DNA from: Larix kaempferi
Lineage: Eukaryota; Streptophyta; Pinopsida; Pinales; Pinaceae
Direction of reading: 5' to 3'
DNA: 64,000 nt
Assembly (NCBI GenBank): GCA_027924585.1
Contig: BSBM01000372.1
Span: forward strand, 7,733,001-7,797,000
Part shown: positions 46,521-57,826 of the stretch, in pieces
Layout: each line of letters starts with the position of its first letter
Numbering within the stretch: position 1 is the stretch's first letter
Notes under the pieces: model-generated
The model's database searches: none
Seen by the model: the letters and a program-made list of their open reading frames with translations, nothing else
What the model was told of the DNA's origin: nothing
Made by a program: the position numbers and the translations under genes

Positions 46521-48246
46521 CATCATTTTTTACTATTCACCACAATCATTCATATATATGAAATTAATTCACAACAAACTATACACGCATTTTTTGTTAT
46601 TCACCACAATTATATGTGTGAATAAAAAATACAATAAAATTAATTCAAATGCACTTTAGAATTCAAAATTTTTACTACTTTTATAATAATGTATTTTTCA
46701 CTTTTATTAAATATTTTATAAAGATGTGGCACGTTTAAAATGCTGTTATATCAACATGTATAAAATTCAAAGAGTCACAAAAATTACTCATAATAAATTT
46801 GGAATTTGGAATTAATGAACCACCATTCGTATACTAGTAATTCAATTTAGTGTATTTGTTTTGAAGTAGATGTGACATAAAATTAATTTAATTTATGAAA
46901 ATATTAATCTAAGCAAAAATAAATAAATAAAAATATGATAAATATTTTTTTTCATTTTTAACAATAATCCTTAAGTGCATTTATATCATCATGTAGAGAT
47001 AAAGATGACCTATAAAAATGTTTATAAACAAAACCTTACTAGTATTTCATCTATTAACCCATTGGTAGTCCATCCATAGTCCCTCTATATGTATGTACAA
47101 AAGAAGAAAGTGAACATACCATGCTAATCATCATTGAGTCTTTAACCTAAGGGCCATGCATTTTCCTCAAAACAACATACTTTATTCCTATACATGAAGT
47201 CAAAATATACCTCTTCCCCAAAAAGAATATATATATGACTTGCATATAAATATTTTTTTTCTCATAACCAGCTTTTTAAGAATTAAGTTTAACTTCATTC
47301 AAAAACACTTTACTTTTAAAACTCTTATCTTCACTATTGCCCACATCTACTTTGATGCTTACTTATTCATAGATGCTTAATAATACAATTTTAAATATTT
47401 TTGCATATATATCTATTCTTCTATAACACGTCATTTTATAATCTTTTTAGAAAGTGTATATATAAACAAAGACTTATAAAATCACCACAACTTTTCTGAA
47501 GTTATCAACATTGCATACATCTATTCTTCCATTTTTTTGCATGTGAGTTTATAATCCTTTTAAAAATTGTATATAAAAACAAAACCATATAATATCCTCA
47601 CAACTTTTTAAATGTATATCACTCTTTCTTATGTTTATTTCACTTAAATATAAAAACAAAACCATATAATATCCCTACAACATTTTAAATGTATATCACT
47701 CTTTCTTATATTTATTTCACTTAAGTTATTCTTCACTTTTACTATAAAATACATACTAGACTTTCCTGATAAAATAATTTTATTTATTTTAAATAAATTA
47801 CTCTTATTTTTATAATGAAATATATACTTGATTTGTCTGATTAAATAATTGTAACTATTTTCCTTTTTTCTCTTAAAATGATTGTAACTCTTTTCCCATT
47901 ATCCCTCTCTTTTTCCTTTTAAAGATGTTATAATGCTATATCAAAATTAGAAAAAAAAAAATCATCAAAGAAAGATAAAGATATGAAGAATTGAGAAAAT
48001 TAAAAAAAAAATGATAAAACCAATTGAAAAAATTAACAAATAAAAATGTAAACAATAAACTATAAAACTATCATTCAACCATGTTAAAATGGAAAAAAAA
48101 TATGAAGTTCTACAGAGAATTACAAATTCAACCACAAAACCAAAAAATACGTACACAACTACTCTATTCTCCATAAATAATGTCGACCAGGTGAGATCCA
48201 TATTACTATGCTTGCAATGGTCCCACTTCAACTTTCTGATGTTTCA
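46521..48246. other. AT-rich intergenic region upstream of the ERF gene
   Basis: No gene recognised. It contains a 77-bp tandem duplication (about 47572-47725). The last few hundred bases before 48263 would include the ERF promoter, but no clear TATA box can be singled out in such AT-rich DNA. Confidence 0.6.
47572..47725. repeat. 77-bp direct tandem duplication
   Basis: The segment with AAAACAAAACCATATAATAT and ATGTATATCACTCTTTCTTA occurs twice, the two ACCATAT positions being 47584 and 47661. Only a few differences separate the copies. Confidence 0.85.
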
Positions 48247-48303
48247 ATGAAGCAGCAGGCAGATGGTGGTCCTCCTGATTCGTACAAAGTCGTGTTCATG
48301 TAA
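48239..48303 (+). promoter_or_regulatory. Small upstream frames overlapping the ERF start
   Basis: An ATG at 48239 is followed by a stop two codons later. A second ATG at 48247 opens a 19-codon frame (including its stop) ending TAA at 48301-48303. It overlaps the ERF ATG at 48263 in another frame. If the mRNA starts upstream, these would reduce initiation at 48263 or favour the Met at 48383. Confidence 0.35.
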
Positions 48304-49117
48304 TACTCATCACTCGAGTGGAAGCTCTAAATATCCCTCGCCTGAACCCACTTCAACCTGTTCGGAATCTGCGCAGATATTCATGCAGAATACGTCCCGT
48401 AAGCGTCGTGTAGCAGACAGAAATAATGCAGAGGATTCTGTCGAAGAGGACTCCGCCGTCTCTAATGGAGATAAGCAGCGGGAGCTGAGAGTTAAAGGAA
48501 AGCGGCACCCTGCTTACAGAGGCGTCAGAATGCGGAGTTGGGGAAAATGGGTGTCGGAGATCCGAGAGCCCAAGAAGAAGTCCAGAATTTGGCTGGGGAC
48601 GTTCCTGACACCAGAAATGGCGGCTCGAGCTCACGACGTGGCGGCACTCAGCATCAAGGGGGACTCTGCATTCCTCAATTTCCCCCACCTCTCTTCTTCG
48701 TTGCCTCGGCCCGCAACAATGTCTCCCAGGGACATCCAGAAGGCTGCTGCGGCCTCGGCGGCTGACTTTTGTTTGCCTTCAGAAGAAGATCATAACGAGG
48801 ATCGATCCCCTGACTCTGCGGGGAATAACACTTATGCAGACACTGTGGTGCCTGCAGAAGCTGCAGCAGCAACTTCTTGCGTGTCTAATTCGGCTTGGAT
48901 TTTGAGTTTTCTTTTGGAAAACGAATCGATGATCATAGACGACGATATTCTGTTCGATCTGCCCAATTTCTTTGGTAACATGGCAGAAGCTCTATTGGTA
49001 GACCCTCCATGGATGCTTGAACCAGCTGAGTTATACGGTAATACTTCTGCTACTGATAGTTTTTATGAAGAAAATGGATCAAGCTATGTCGAAACATCTA
49101 TCTGGAACCATTCATAG
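48263..49117 (+). CDS. AP2/ERF transcription factor, DREB type (A-4/TINY-like)
   Basis: This is an intact single-exon frame of 284 residues. The AP2/ERF DNA-binding domain occupies about residues 83-140: [42 protein letters not shown] and AFLNFP. The WVSEIREP segment and the [18 protein letters not shown] motif just after the domain fit the DREB A-4 (ERF subgroup III, TINY-like) group, known to bind DRE/CRT-type promoter elements in stress and hormone responses. A basic SRKRR (residues 45-49) may be a nuclear localisation signal. The C-terminal third is acidic and hydrophobic ([23 protein letters not shown]), as in activation domains. Lack of introns is usual for this group. The start at 48263 gives the longest frame; Met41 (48383) is a credible alternative. 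No operon-like neighbours; it sits alone between repeat blocks. Confidence 0.93.
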   Translation: MVVLLIRTKSCSCNTHHSSGSSKYPSPEPTSTCSESAQIFMQNTSRKRRVADRNNAEDSVEEDSAVSNGDKQRELRVKGKRHPAYRGVRMRSWGKWVSEIREPKKKSRIWLGTFLTPEMAARAHDVAALSIKGDSAFLNFPHLSSSLPRPATMSPRDIQKAAAASAADFCLPSEEDHNEDRSPDSAGNNTYADTVVPAEAAAATSCVSNSAWILSFLLENESMIIDDDILFDLPNFFGNMAEALLVDPPWMLEPAELYGNTSATDSFYEENGSSYVETSIWNHS

Positions 49118-51306
49118 ATATTGAACCTATTGCTGAAAGTTCTTTCACGAATTTCAGCGGATTGGGCTAATTTGCAGTAATTGTACTGTTGTTATATAGT
49201 AATTGTGGATATCCATCAGAACCCGCATTAGAATGTTTTGCTTGAATTTAGTTTAGAAAGAGAAATTTGATTGATTTCATGTGTTTTCATTCCTTCCCAG
49301 AGCAAGGCGACAAAATGCTCTAATCATTATTTTAATTCCCTGTGTCGAGTTCCGTAATGCTGTAATCGAGTCAACTTCAAATTGTATAAATATGACTATG
49401 ATATATCATAGGTATATATTTCTACACTTTTCTGAATTGTGCGAGCAAATCTTATGGAGCTGAAAGATTCGAAGATACACGATGAACAGCGGGTAGCCCC
49501 AATACAGGCAACAGTAAGCTTTTGCCACAGGTTGATGATAGTTGGGAGGGTATTATTTACAGGTTGGAAATGTAATTATGATTGGAATAGCTGTGAAATA
49601 TGTTATATGGATTGGCTCAAACCATAATAATAAACATTTTGTAAAATCCTCTTCATGATCCTCCATACGATCATATTTCTCCACAAAATTGCGGCATATA
49701 CCTAAAATGGTTGATTCTCGCTCAGAGGTGTCAAGTGATCCATTTGCCAATAGAATTTTCAATTGAATTCTCTAAACCCTAAATTCCCGAGTGCAGAAAT
49801 CTTGCATTTGCAACTGAATTCTCTAAACCCTAAATTAGGTTGCAAAAATTCCCAGTGCAGAAATGTTGCAGTAAAATCCACAAAAGAACATAAGCAAATT
49901 TCAGCTTTATTCTAACAGTCAGACCGACTTCAAAGTCCAGGGCAGAGTTATCAAAATCTGGTTTTGGATCTAACACAGACTCTTCAACAAACCAATTAGA
50001 AAAAGAGGAAATTTGGACCATCCAGCCTAATTAGAAATTTAGAAGTCATTAGAGTACAAACCTATTTAGGAAGCCACCGTGCAATTAAGTGATCTGAGCG
50101 GCAGGTATGGACACATATTGAAGCTCTGGTTTAGGGTTCGATTGTCCGCCTCAGATTCTTTAGGGGCGAACTATCGTTTTTCAGAACTTGTTAATTAATC
50201 ATTATATTATTTACGAAATTGAACCAAAATAATTTAAACTAATTTCTTAATTGATCGAAAATAATTTAAACAGCATTCGTGTCAGAGTACTAATGGCACA
50301 AATAGCAATCCAACTTTACTCGTATATAACCGAACATGATAAATTGTACATATACATATATATTTTTTTATAAATTTAATCAAGTATTCTTTTAGGTTTT
50401 GGACTAAGAAATCACTAATTCTAAATAGCTTTAAAAAATTTGAAGTTTTTAGTAAAACGCACATATATTTTATCTTTTAAATTTTGATTAAATGTGTGTA
50501 GTAAGTTGGGATGTTTTTATAAAGTGACAGTCATATATATATATATGTGTGAATTAGGTTCAATTTAGTATATATTTTTTCTTTCAAATCTAAATTTAAT
50601 AAAGTTTAATTTAATTAAATAATAAAAAATTGAGTGTGAAAAAAGTAATATGATTTGATAAATTAGTCATAATAAAATATTTAAAGAAGAAACAAAAATT
50701 TAGTTTATTGCAGTGAGAATAGCTAGATCAACATAGATTTACATTAAACTAAGATCTATTAAGCATCTAGAAGGTAAATAAAAAATATAAATAAAATTAT
50801 AACTCAATAAATTGGATCCATAGTATTTAACAAAAAAGTAATATCCATAATAAAATATTTAAATGAAGAAAAATAATTTTAATTAAAAATAAGACATTTC
50901 ATAATATTATAATTTATAAATTTAATAAAAAATGCACTAAAACCTATATAAATTTGCTAACCAAATTTAATCATGTGAAAAAGTTCCCACACAAGTATCC
51001 AAAAAATCAATATAACTTGGCATATGTATGAACGTGCTTTATTTCTAAATTACCCTATAATGCAGGACTCTTGTAACATTGATTAATATGAGTTATATCT
51101 TGATTACACTCAAGGTTGTAGCACCATATATATTTTAAGATATAAGGCCTTTACCCATTCTACTTGTCATCATCTTACATGTATAACAATATATACATTA
51201 TGTTAAAAATTACATTGAACATAAATGTACTTACTATATAATCATTTTTTATTATGCACCATATATGAAATATCTCCTCGTGCACAAATCTTCGGATAAA
51301 ATCCCT
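49118..51306. other. AT-rich intergenic region after the ERF gene
   Basis: No gene or RNA recognised. A short diverged duplication near 49760-49866 repeats AATTCTCTAAACCCTAAATT and a following TGCAGAAAT.TTGCA. The part after 50160 is very AT-rich. Signals for 3' end formation of the ERF mRNA should lie in the first 150 bases but cannot be fixed by eye. Confidence 0.55.
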
Positions 51307-51568
51307 TACAAAACATAAGTAACATAAAGCCTTATGCTAACCATGATATTGGACTCAAGTTCATGTCAAATTATGGTTTTGGATTGAACATAAACACTTC
51401 AACGTTAAGTTGGTATGGCCCACTTCAATAATAGTGCTACAAAACATAAGTAACATAAAGCCTTATGCTAACCATGATATTGGACTCAAGTTCATGTCAA
51501 ATTATGGTTTTGGATTGAACATAAAAACTTCAACGATAAGTTAGAATGTCCCACTTCAATAACAGTGC
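51307..51568. repeat. 131-bp direct tandem duplication
   Basis: The block beginning TACAAAACATAAGTAACATA and ending in CCCACTTCAATAA.AGTGCT occurs at 51307-51437 and again at 51438-51568 with very few differences, so it is a recent event. No coding content. Confidence 0.92.
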
Positions 51569-52987
51569 TTCTTCTTAATGTAAACTCCTAAATTAAAATT
51601 CACACTATTTAGAATCTAGGGAAGCCATCAAGGTTTTGATATAAGCAATATGCAATACGATAGTATATTATATATGCAAGACACAACATTTTGTACATAT
51701 ATTCGCTAGGATGTTCTACCTATATTCGCTAGGAATTTGTTCAAATTCCTTTCACATAGTGTGCTGTTATTAAGTTTAAATAAATGGTTGAATCATCCTG
51801 AATCTCTATCCATGTTTGTCAGGCACTTGGATGTAATGAATTGGCATATAAACCTGTGTTGTGAACAAATTCTTAAAAAAAACACTTGCTCTGCCATGAT
51901 CTGTCCTAAAATTCCCAACTGTGCTCTCATAAATGTCTACATTGTTGTGTGGTTTATGATTCACGTCTATGTAAGCTTTTCACTCTTTTCACTCAAATGT
52001 GGTTATTTATGCAAATAATTTAGATTTGAGGAGTTGAACTTCTTTGTGTTCATTTCCTTTTATTATCAAATCAATTTTATAATGTAACTTTCATTTTTAT
52101 TCAAAAGTTTAGTTTTTAAATTGATAATAAGTAAATGAAATTTATTTCATGGACTTTCATAAATGCGATAAATATTGGTTCAATTGGACCTGGAAAGAAA
52201 GATTTGTATCTTTTAACTGTGCACCATACCTATAAAAACCTGGATGATGCCTATGAGACTGCATATTATTAAAATGGTAATACATTCTGTGTGAAATATA
52301 CCTTCACTCCTTAAAACAATTAAACGAAATTCACTGTGATTGAAAAAACATATCACTCACCAAGTTTAATATATAATTGTGTTAGTAATTATGAGATTTT
52401 TGTTAGGAATAAATTAGAATCACTTTTTTTTCTTATAAATATATTTTTCTTTTTTCTTTTTTTAATAGAACACATTATGGGAAACTCTTAACACTCTTCT
52501 CATTTCAAGGATGGTACCCAAGGTAAACCATAAACAATAAATATTCTTACTTTTATTAAAAAAATATATAATTATCTTAAAATTACCTAATTTATCATTA
52601 GACACATCAAGTTTATATTATATTTCAATTTCATACTAGATATATAAATATCTCAGAATTAAATAAATATATAAATATCTCAAAATTACCTAATTTATTA
52701 TTGGGTACATAAAGTTTATTATATTTCAGTTTTTCATATTAAAATAAATTAAGAAAACCTAATTTATCATTGGGTACATAAAGTTTATTATATTTCAGTT
52801 TTTCATACTAAAATGAATTAAGAAAGACGCTGCTGAAATAATCTATTTCATTTCTTCATCCTCAAAGTTGATTTTTCGAAATTTATGGTGTTGATTTTTC
52901 GAAATTTATGGGAAAAATCATCTAGACTATTTAATTTAAAAATAATATTTAAATTTTATTTTATTTCTATTTATCTATTTTTAAATC
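51569..52987. other. AT-rich spacer with short repeats
   Basis: No gene recognised. Three diverged copies of a block containing CCTAATTTAT.ATTGGGTACAT lie near 52586, 52688 and 52759. A ~24-bp direct repeat containing TTGATTTTTCGAAATTTATG lies near 52867-52917. Confidence 0.55.
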
Positions 52988-54235
52988 TAATATATTTTTT
53001 TTAAACTAAATGTTATATTATTCATTTTTAATATGATTGGATTTATTGCGAGGACATCATGTATGATAATTATATTATTTTATTTAAGTTTGGAACATTT
53101 TTTTCAGCCATATTGCGTACTTAGAATAAAAGAAAAGAACAAAAATATTTTAGAATGAAAACAAAAACAAAAGCTTCATGTATATTTGATAAAAAAATAG
53201 AAGTAAATAAAAATAAAAAGTATCATACATATTGAACAAAAATTAGAAGGAAGTAAATAAAATATTCATGTGAAAATGATAAAAACAAATGAATAAAATA
53301 TTAATGTAAAAAGGACATGTTATTGTAGTTTGATATTATCTTAAAGATAAGATGAACAAACAAAAGATAGCCCCAAAAGCATAACATCATAGCTATCAAA
53401 ATGTGAGTGTATTAAAGATGAGAGATGGCACTATCACTTAAACCTCAAAGCTTATATACTTAAAACTTTCTAGACTAGAGATTATTGTTCCTGCATTGTG
53501 TAACTACTTATACACGAAATTAAAAAAAATAGTACAATGTACAAGTTTCTCACTCACAATACCACTAATCAGCTTCTATAGAATGAATACAACCAATCTA
53601 GAAAAAAAAAAAATTCTTAACTTTTTTTTTTTTAAATGCATACACTTTCTTAATCTAATCATAGTTATATCTCATTATAAATATGATTTCTTCTCATATA
53701 AAGAGCATAGTAAAGACAAAATAGTTGATTTTTTTTCATATAAACATGTTTTTTCTTTTTTAATAGAAACAGTTAACCAACTTTGATTATAAAAAAAGAA
53801 GGAGAATACATAGCAAAAACTGATCAACTTTGATTATATAAAAAGAAGGAGAATACATATCAAAAACTGATCAGATTGCTCCCATGAGAGGAAGACATCC
53901 ATCACTCCAAGTTAATCATGTTCAAGCTGATAACTAGCATGATATCCTTTTGTCCTATGAAAACTATAACATCTTATGAACTTCAAGAGGATGAGTAAGC
54001 AGAAGTAAAACATTGCTAATAGACTGCCTTATACAAAAGATGAAAATTAAGTCCTAGATTTCCAAAACTACAACTGATGCCTATACAATGAGTTTAAGAA
54101 TCCTTATACATATTACTAAAGAGCAGTAAATACATAACAATACTAGAAAGGGGCCAACCCCTGACCATAACCGACAAGCTTCTACTGGATTCCCATGTCT
54201 AGGGAAGCACCTGCAGAGTCTGCTGCCACATTCTT

Positions 54236-54700
54236 CTATGAGATGAGGTCCATGAACTTCCCTGCATTTGCCATGAACTTCTGTAGTTTCTCCATTTTCC
54301 TATTGATGTCCTCAAGATCTCTACCATAGACTTTAAGCTTTCGGGCCTTGTGAGGATAAACTAGACCTGGGGTCTCTTCTAGATACTCAATTTTCTCAAT
54401 CGTGCTATTGTTCTGAGTTTTTACCTCGGAGTGGGTAGTAGACGCCAGAGTGTAGAGGCAAGATAAAACCTTCTTGTACTCCATATTTTCACTATGAATC
54501 ATCCTGACTTGCAGCTCCAGCTCCTGCAAACGGTCCAAGAATTCCACTTTCAAATTTTGAAATGCCACGTTTCTCATCCTGTCCATGAGAATTCCCAACC
54601 CTGGCATGCCTTCAACAAGGGCCAAGCCCAACGTTGCTATCTGTTTCAGTTGAGTCTCCCCTCATATCATCTAGCTACAAACCCCAGCTGCATCCGCCAT
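54236..54700 (-). pseudogene. Coiled-coil frame in the 3' part of the LINE insert, unknown
   Basis: From an ATG at 54700 (MADAAGVCS) two early stops are crossed; then 131 residues are open (54631-54236). It is rich in heptad-like Leu, Lys and Glu (FLDRLQELELQVRMIHSENM, DLEDINRKMEKLQKFM) and ends KFMDLIS. I do not recognise it. It lies downstream of the RNase H remnant and inside the insert, so it is either a 3' LINE gene or host sequence carried by the element. Confidence 0.45.
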
Positions 54701-54763
54701 TGGGGCCTCTCCCAAGCTTACAACACCTTCCACACTTCAAGAACACATCGCCCTGTCCTTGAG

Positions 54764-54822
54764 GACGCCCAACACCATGGTAGAACAAATTGCCTCATCC
54801 CTGAGGACGCCCAACACCATGG
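54764..54822. repeat. 40-bp tandem repeat, two copies
   Basis: GAGGACGCCCAACACCATGGT occurs twice with starts 40 bases apart, inside the LINE insert. Confidence 0.8.
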
Positions 54823-55129
54823 TGTTCCATAATCTTGACAACACAGTGACAATTCGAACAGACAAGAAGCAAATGCAGAGTTCTAGAGCTAGTTCGGTGG
54901 AATGAAAACTAAGGAACGTCCAAATGCCTTGATAAACCAAAACAACTAGCATGCATGCCGACCAACTAGAAGGATGATTAATTGCCATAAATTTGTGCAT
55001 GAGGAGTGAGGAGGTCGTCGGTTTTCCAAGGGAAGCTTCCCAAAAAATCGAAAATAATTGAAATTCTAATGAATTGATCCCAAAGATAATGAGGGGGCCA
55101 ATAAAGGGGGGCATGAGCCCAGTCACTAA

Positions 55130-55554
55130 GGGTTATCCTTAGTCTATGGAATCCAAGAGTTTTCCCAAGTAACATTGTCATAACTTAGAGAGCCATAAGT
55201 GAGCCCGACTCCTGTATTGGCCATTCTGTCGACTTTCCCATTTAATCCTCGCAGAATATGAAGAAAGGTAAGCACGTGGAAGTATTTACTGATGCAAAGT
55301 AAAACATGATGCATTTTTTAGGAGGGGTATTTTCTTTTGTCGATAATGCGTCTCCCTTTTCAAATAATGATTAAGGAGTCTCCTAAGACCATTAATTCCT
55401 TTATTCCCAGGTTTATAGAAATCTCTAGCCCTTTGATGAGACCAAGCCATTCAACTCCATTGTTGGTATTTCATCCAATTCCCCAGGAAAACTCCTTCTG
55501 CTTGTTCTCCTTGGAGTCAAAAATTACTCCCCCCGCACCTACCAACCCAGAAAC
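55130..55554 (-). pseudogene. LINE RNase H domain, broken
   Basis: The minus-strand frame begins at the truncation point with VGAGGVIFDSKENKQKEFSW (first Asp). After a TGA, NTNNGVEWLGLIKGLEISI (Glu) and KELMVLGDSLIII (Asp) follow. Further on are FLHILRGLNGKVDRMANTG and VGLTYGSLSYDN. This is the plant LINE-associated RNase H pattern (D, E, D, then N..D..AN). At least three stops interrupt it. The upstream endonuclease and RT were never copied into this site. Confidence 0.75.
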
Positions 55555-55645
55555 TTTCATATAAACATGTTAAGTTATGATGGTAGTGTTAATTTTTTAT
55601 CTTATTGTTTTTATTATTATGTAAAAAGAAAGATCATATATATTA

Positions 55646-56010
55646 GATTAATTTACAAATTTCCATATTCAAAATTAAACATAAGATCAATTTAACATTA
55701 TAATTTTAAAGGAAAACTTAAGTTTATGAAAGTTTCAATTGATTTTTAAACAAAATTTTAAAAAGAAAATGTTTATTATAAAGTAAATTAAATTTCAATA
55801 TACACAATCAATTCAAATGATAAATTTAAAGAATTAAATAAAAATAAGTTCAAATACAATCACTTGATATAGATATTTAGAGAGAAATTATTTTTATGGA
55901 TTAATTAAAACAAAACAAGCGAAATACACATTATGTAAATTTAAAAAAAAAATAAAAAAATTACTTGGTTTATGGATATTTAGATAAAATTTGTTTTATA
56001 GATTAAGTAA
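55646..56010. other. AT-rich spacer, nothing recognised
   Basis: The sequence is dominated by A and T with no frame of note and no visible repeat structure. Confidence 0.5.
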
Positions 56011-56503
56011 AACTCTCCACCATCCTACCCCTACCCCCCCTCTCTCTATCTCTCTCTCTCACATTACCACTAACCATCTCCCCACCCCTCTCACTCTCTC
56101 TATATCCATCTTCCCCTACCCCCTTTACCCTTAACCACCCATTGTCTCTCACCTAATCCTACCACTAACTACCTCCCCGATCTCTCTCTCTCTCTCTCTC
56201 TACACTCCTCAACCCCAATCTCTCTCTCTCTAAACCCTTAACCCCCAATCTCTCTCTCTCTCTCTCTAAACCACTAACCCCCCCCCCTTTCTCTAAACCT
56301 CTTAATCTTCCATCTTCCACATCGCTCTATGTCTCTATATATGCCTCTCCCCCTTACTCCCCCTACCCTTTGCAACCCACTCACTCTCTCTCTCTTTTGG
56401 TCTCTCACCTAGTCTTACCACTAACTATCACCTCTCTCTGTCTCTCAACCCCTAACCCCCCTCTCTCACACAAAACCCTTAACCCCCAATCTCTCTCTCT
56501 GTC
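56011..56503. repeat. Pyrimidine-rich low-complexity tract
   Basis: About 490 bases are almost purely C, T and A on the plus strand. (TC)n runs alternate with pieces like CCCTTAACCCCCAATCTC and TCTCTAAACC. Some pieces resemble plant telomere units (CCCTAAA) but are not in register. It lies between the two copies of the duplicated segment. Confidence 0.85.
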
Positions 56504-56750
56504 AACAACAAGAGAAAGTTGAACCCTCATAGTTAAATGAATTGCATGCAAAATAATTTTACATAAAAATTAAATGCAAAGTTGAAGAAACAAAGAAAAT
56601 ATCAAAACTTTACATAAGTGTTGTAACTCAAAAGTCATTAATCCCAAAGATATCAATAGATAGCAATGAATGACCCCCCACACACAAATATATATATATA
56701 TAAGAAGAATATATTGTATATAACTCTTTTATTAATTTGATCTTTTAAAA

Positions 56751-57652
56751 TAATATATTTTTTTAAATTAAATGTTATATTATTCATTTTTAATATGATT
56801 GGATTTATTGTGAGGACATCTAATATTATTATGTAGGATAATTATATTATTTTATATAAGTTGGAATATTTTTTTCAGCCATATTGCTTACATAGAAAAA
56901 AAGATATGAAAAAAATTACTCTAAGATAGAAACAAAACCAAAAGCTTCATGATATTGGGATAAAAATTAGATGTAAATAAAAAACAAAAAGTATCATACA
57001 CATTGAAAAAAATTAGACTTGTAAAAATAATAAAAATAAGTGAATAAAGTATTGATGTGAAAAGATATATTATTGTAGTTTGGTATTAAGATAAAGGTAA
57101 CAAGCACAAACAAAAGATAACCCTCAAAACATAACATCGTAACTATCAAAATGTAAATGTATTAAATATGAGTAATAGAACTATCATATAAACCTCAAAA
57201 CATAACATCATAACCATCAAAATGTGAATGTATTAAATATGAGTAATAGAACTATCATGTAAACCTCAAAACTTATACTTAAAAGTTCCTAGAGCAGAGA
57301 TTATTGTTCCTTTATTGTGTAACTCTTATGCACTTAATTAAAAAAAAATAGTACAATGTACAAGTTTCTTACTCATAATACCACTAATCACCTTCTATAA
57401 AATTTGAATATAACAAATTTAAAAAATATTTTTTTTAGTTTTCTAACTTTAATTTTAGTGTTTTTGTTTTTAAATCTATACACCTTTTTAATATAATTAT
57501 AGCTATATCTCATTATAAATATGTTTTCTTCTCATATAAAGAGCATAGTAAAGACAAAATAGTTGATTTGTTTTCATATAAATAACATGTTAGGTTAAGA
57601 TGATAGTGTTAATTTTTATCTTATTATTTTTATTATTATGTAAAAAGAGACA
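56751..57652. repeat. Duplicated segment, copy 2
   Basis: This is the direct-orientation partner of 52988-53750 plus 55572-55645. It carries its own ~71-bp internal duplication (CCTCAAAACATAACATC at 57122 and 57193) that copy 1 lacks. No coding content. Confidence 0.8.
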
Positions 57653-57826
57653 TCATATATATATTAAAGATTATTGATTTATTTTAATATATGATGATAG
57701 TGTTAATTTTTTATCGGAAAAATCACTTTTCTGTTATTCCTAAGGAATCAAGGAAAGCTAACAATGCACTGGAAATCTCAACAAACTTCCTCACATATCG
57801 TGGACGGTAGGTCAAGCAAACCGTCA
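57653..57826. other. Spacer before the long-LTR element
   Basis: Nothing recognised. The sequence at 57690-57712 resembles 57598-57620 (GATGATAGTGTTAATTTTTTATC). Confidence 0.4.

Larger units (their letters stand above)
53751..55554 (-). mobile_element. 5'-truncated LINE-type retrotransposon insertion
   Basis: It is flanked by a perfect 17-bp duplication, TTTCATATAAACATGTT (53734-53750 and 55555-55571). A T-rich run on the plus strand directly after the left copy (53751-53765) is the poly(A) end of a minus-strand insert. The 5' end at 55554 starts abruptly inside an RNase H reading frame, as expected for target-primed reverse transcription with early stop. Copy 2 of the surrounding segment (56751-57652) lacks the insert and serves as the empty-site comparison. 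Confidence 0.82.
52988..55645. repeat. Duplicated segment, copy 1 (split by a LINE insertion)
   Basis: Bases 52988-53750 and 55572-55645 together match 56751-57652 in order. Shared landmarks are ATATGATTGGATTTATTG, a piece with TTTTTTCAGCCATATTG, AGAGCATAGTAAAGACAAAA and AGTGTTAATTTTT.ATCTTAT. The intervening 53751-55554 is a later insertion. The segment is AT-rich, with no coding frame and no identified class. Confidence 0.8.

Noticed and set aside
49755-49866. Interstitial telomere repeats (AAACCCTAAA twice)
   Set aside because: Only single units inside a short duplicated block; not a tandem telomere array.
53496-53786. Plus-strand 96-residue frame
   Set aside because: Low-complexity AT-driven frame spanning the LINE insertion edge; not shared with the duplicated copy at 57300-57590.
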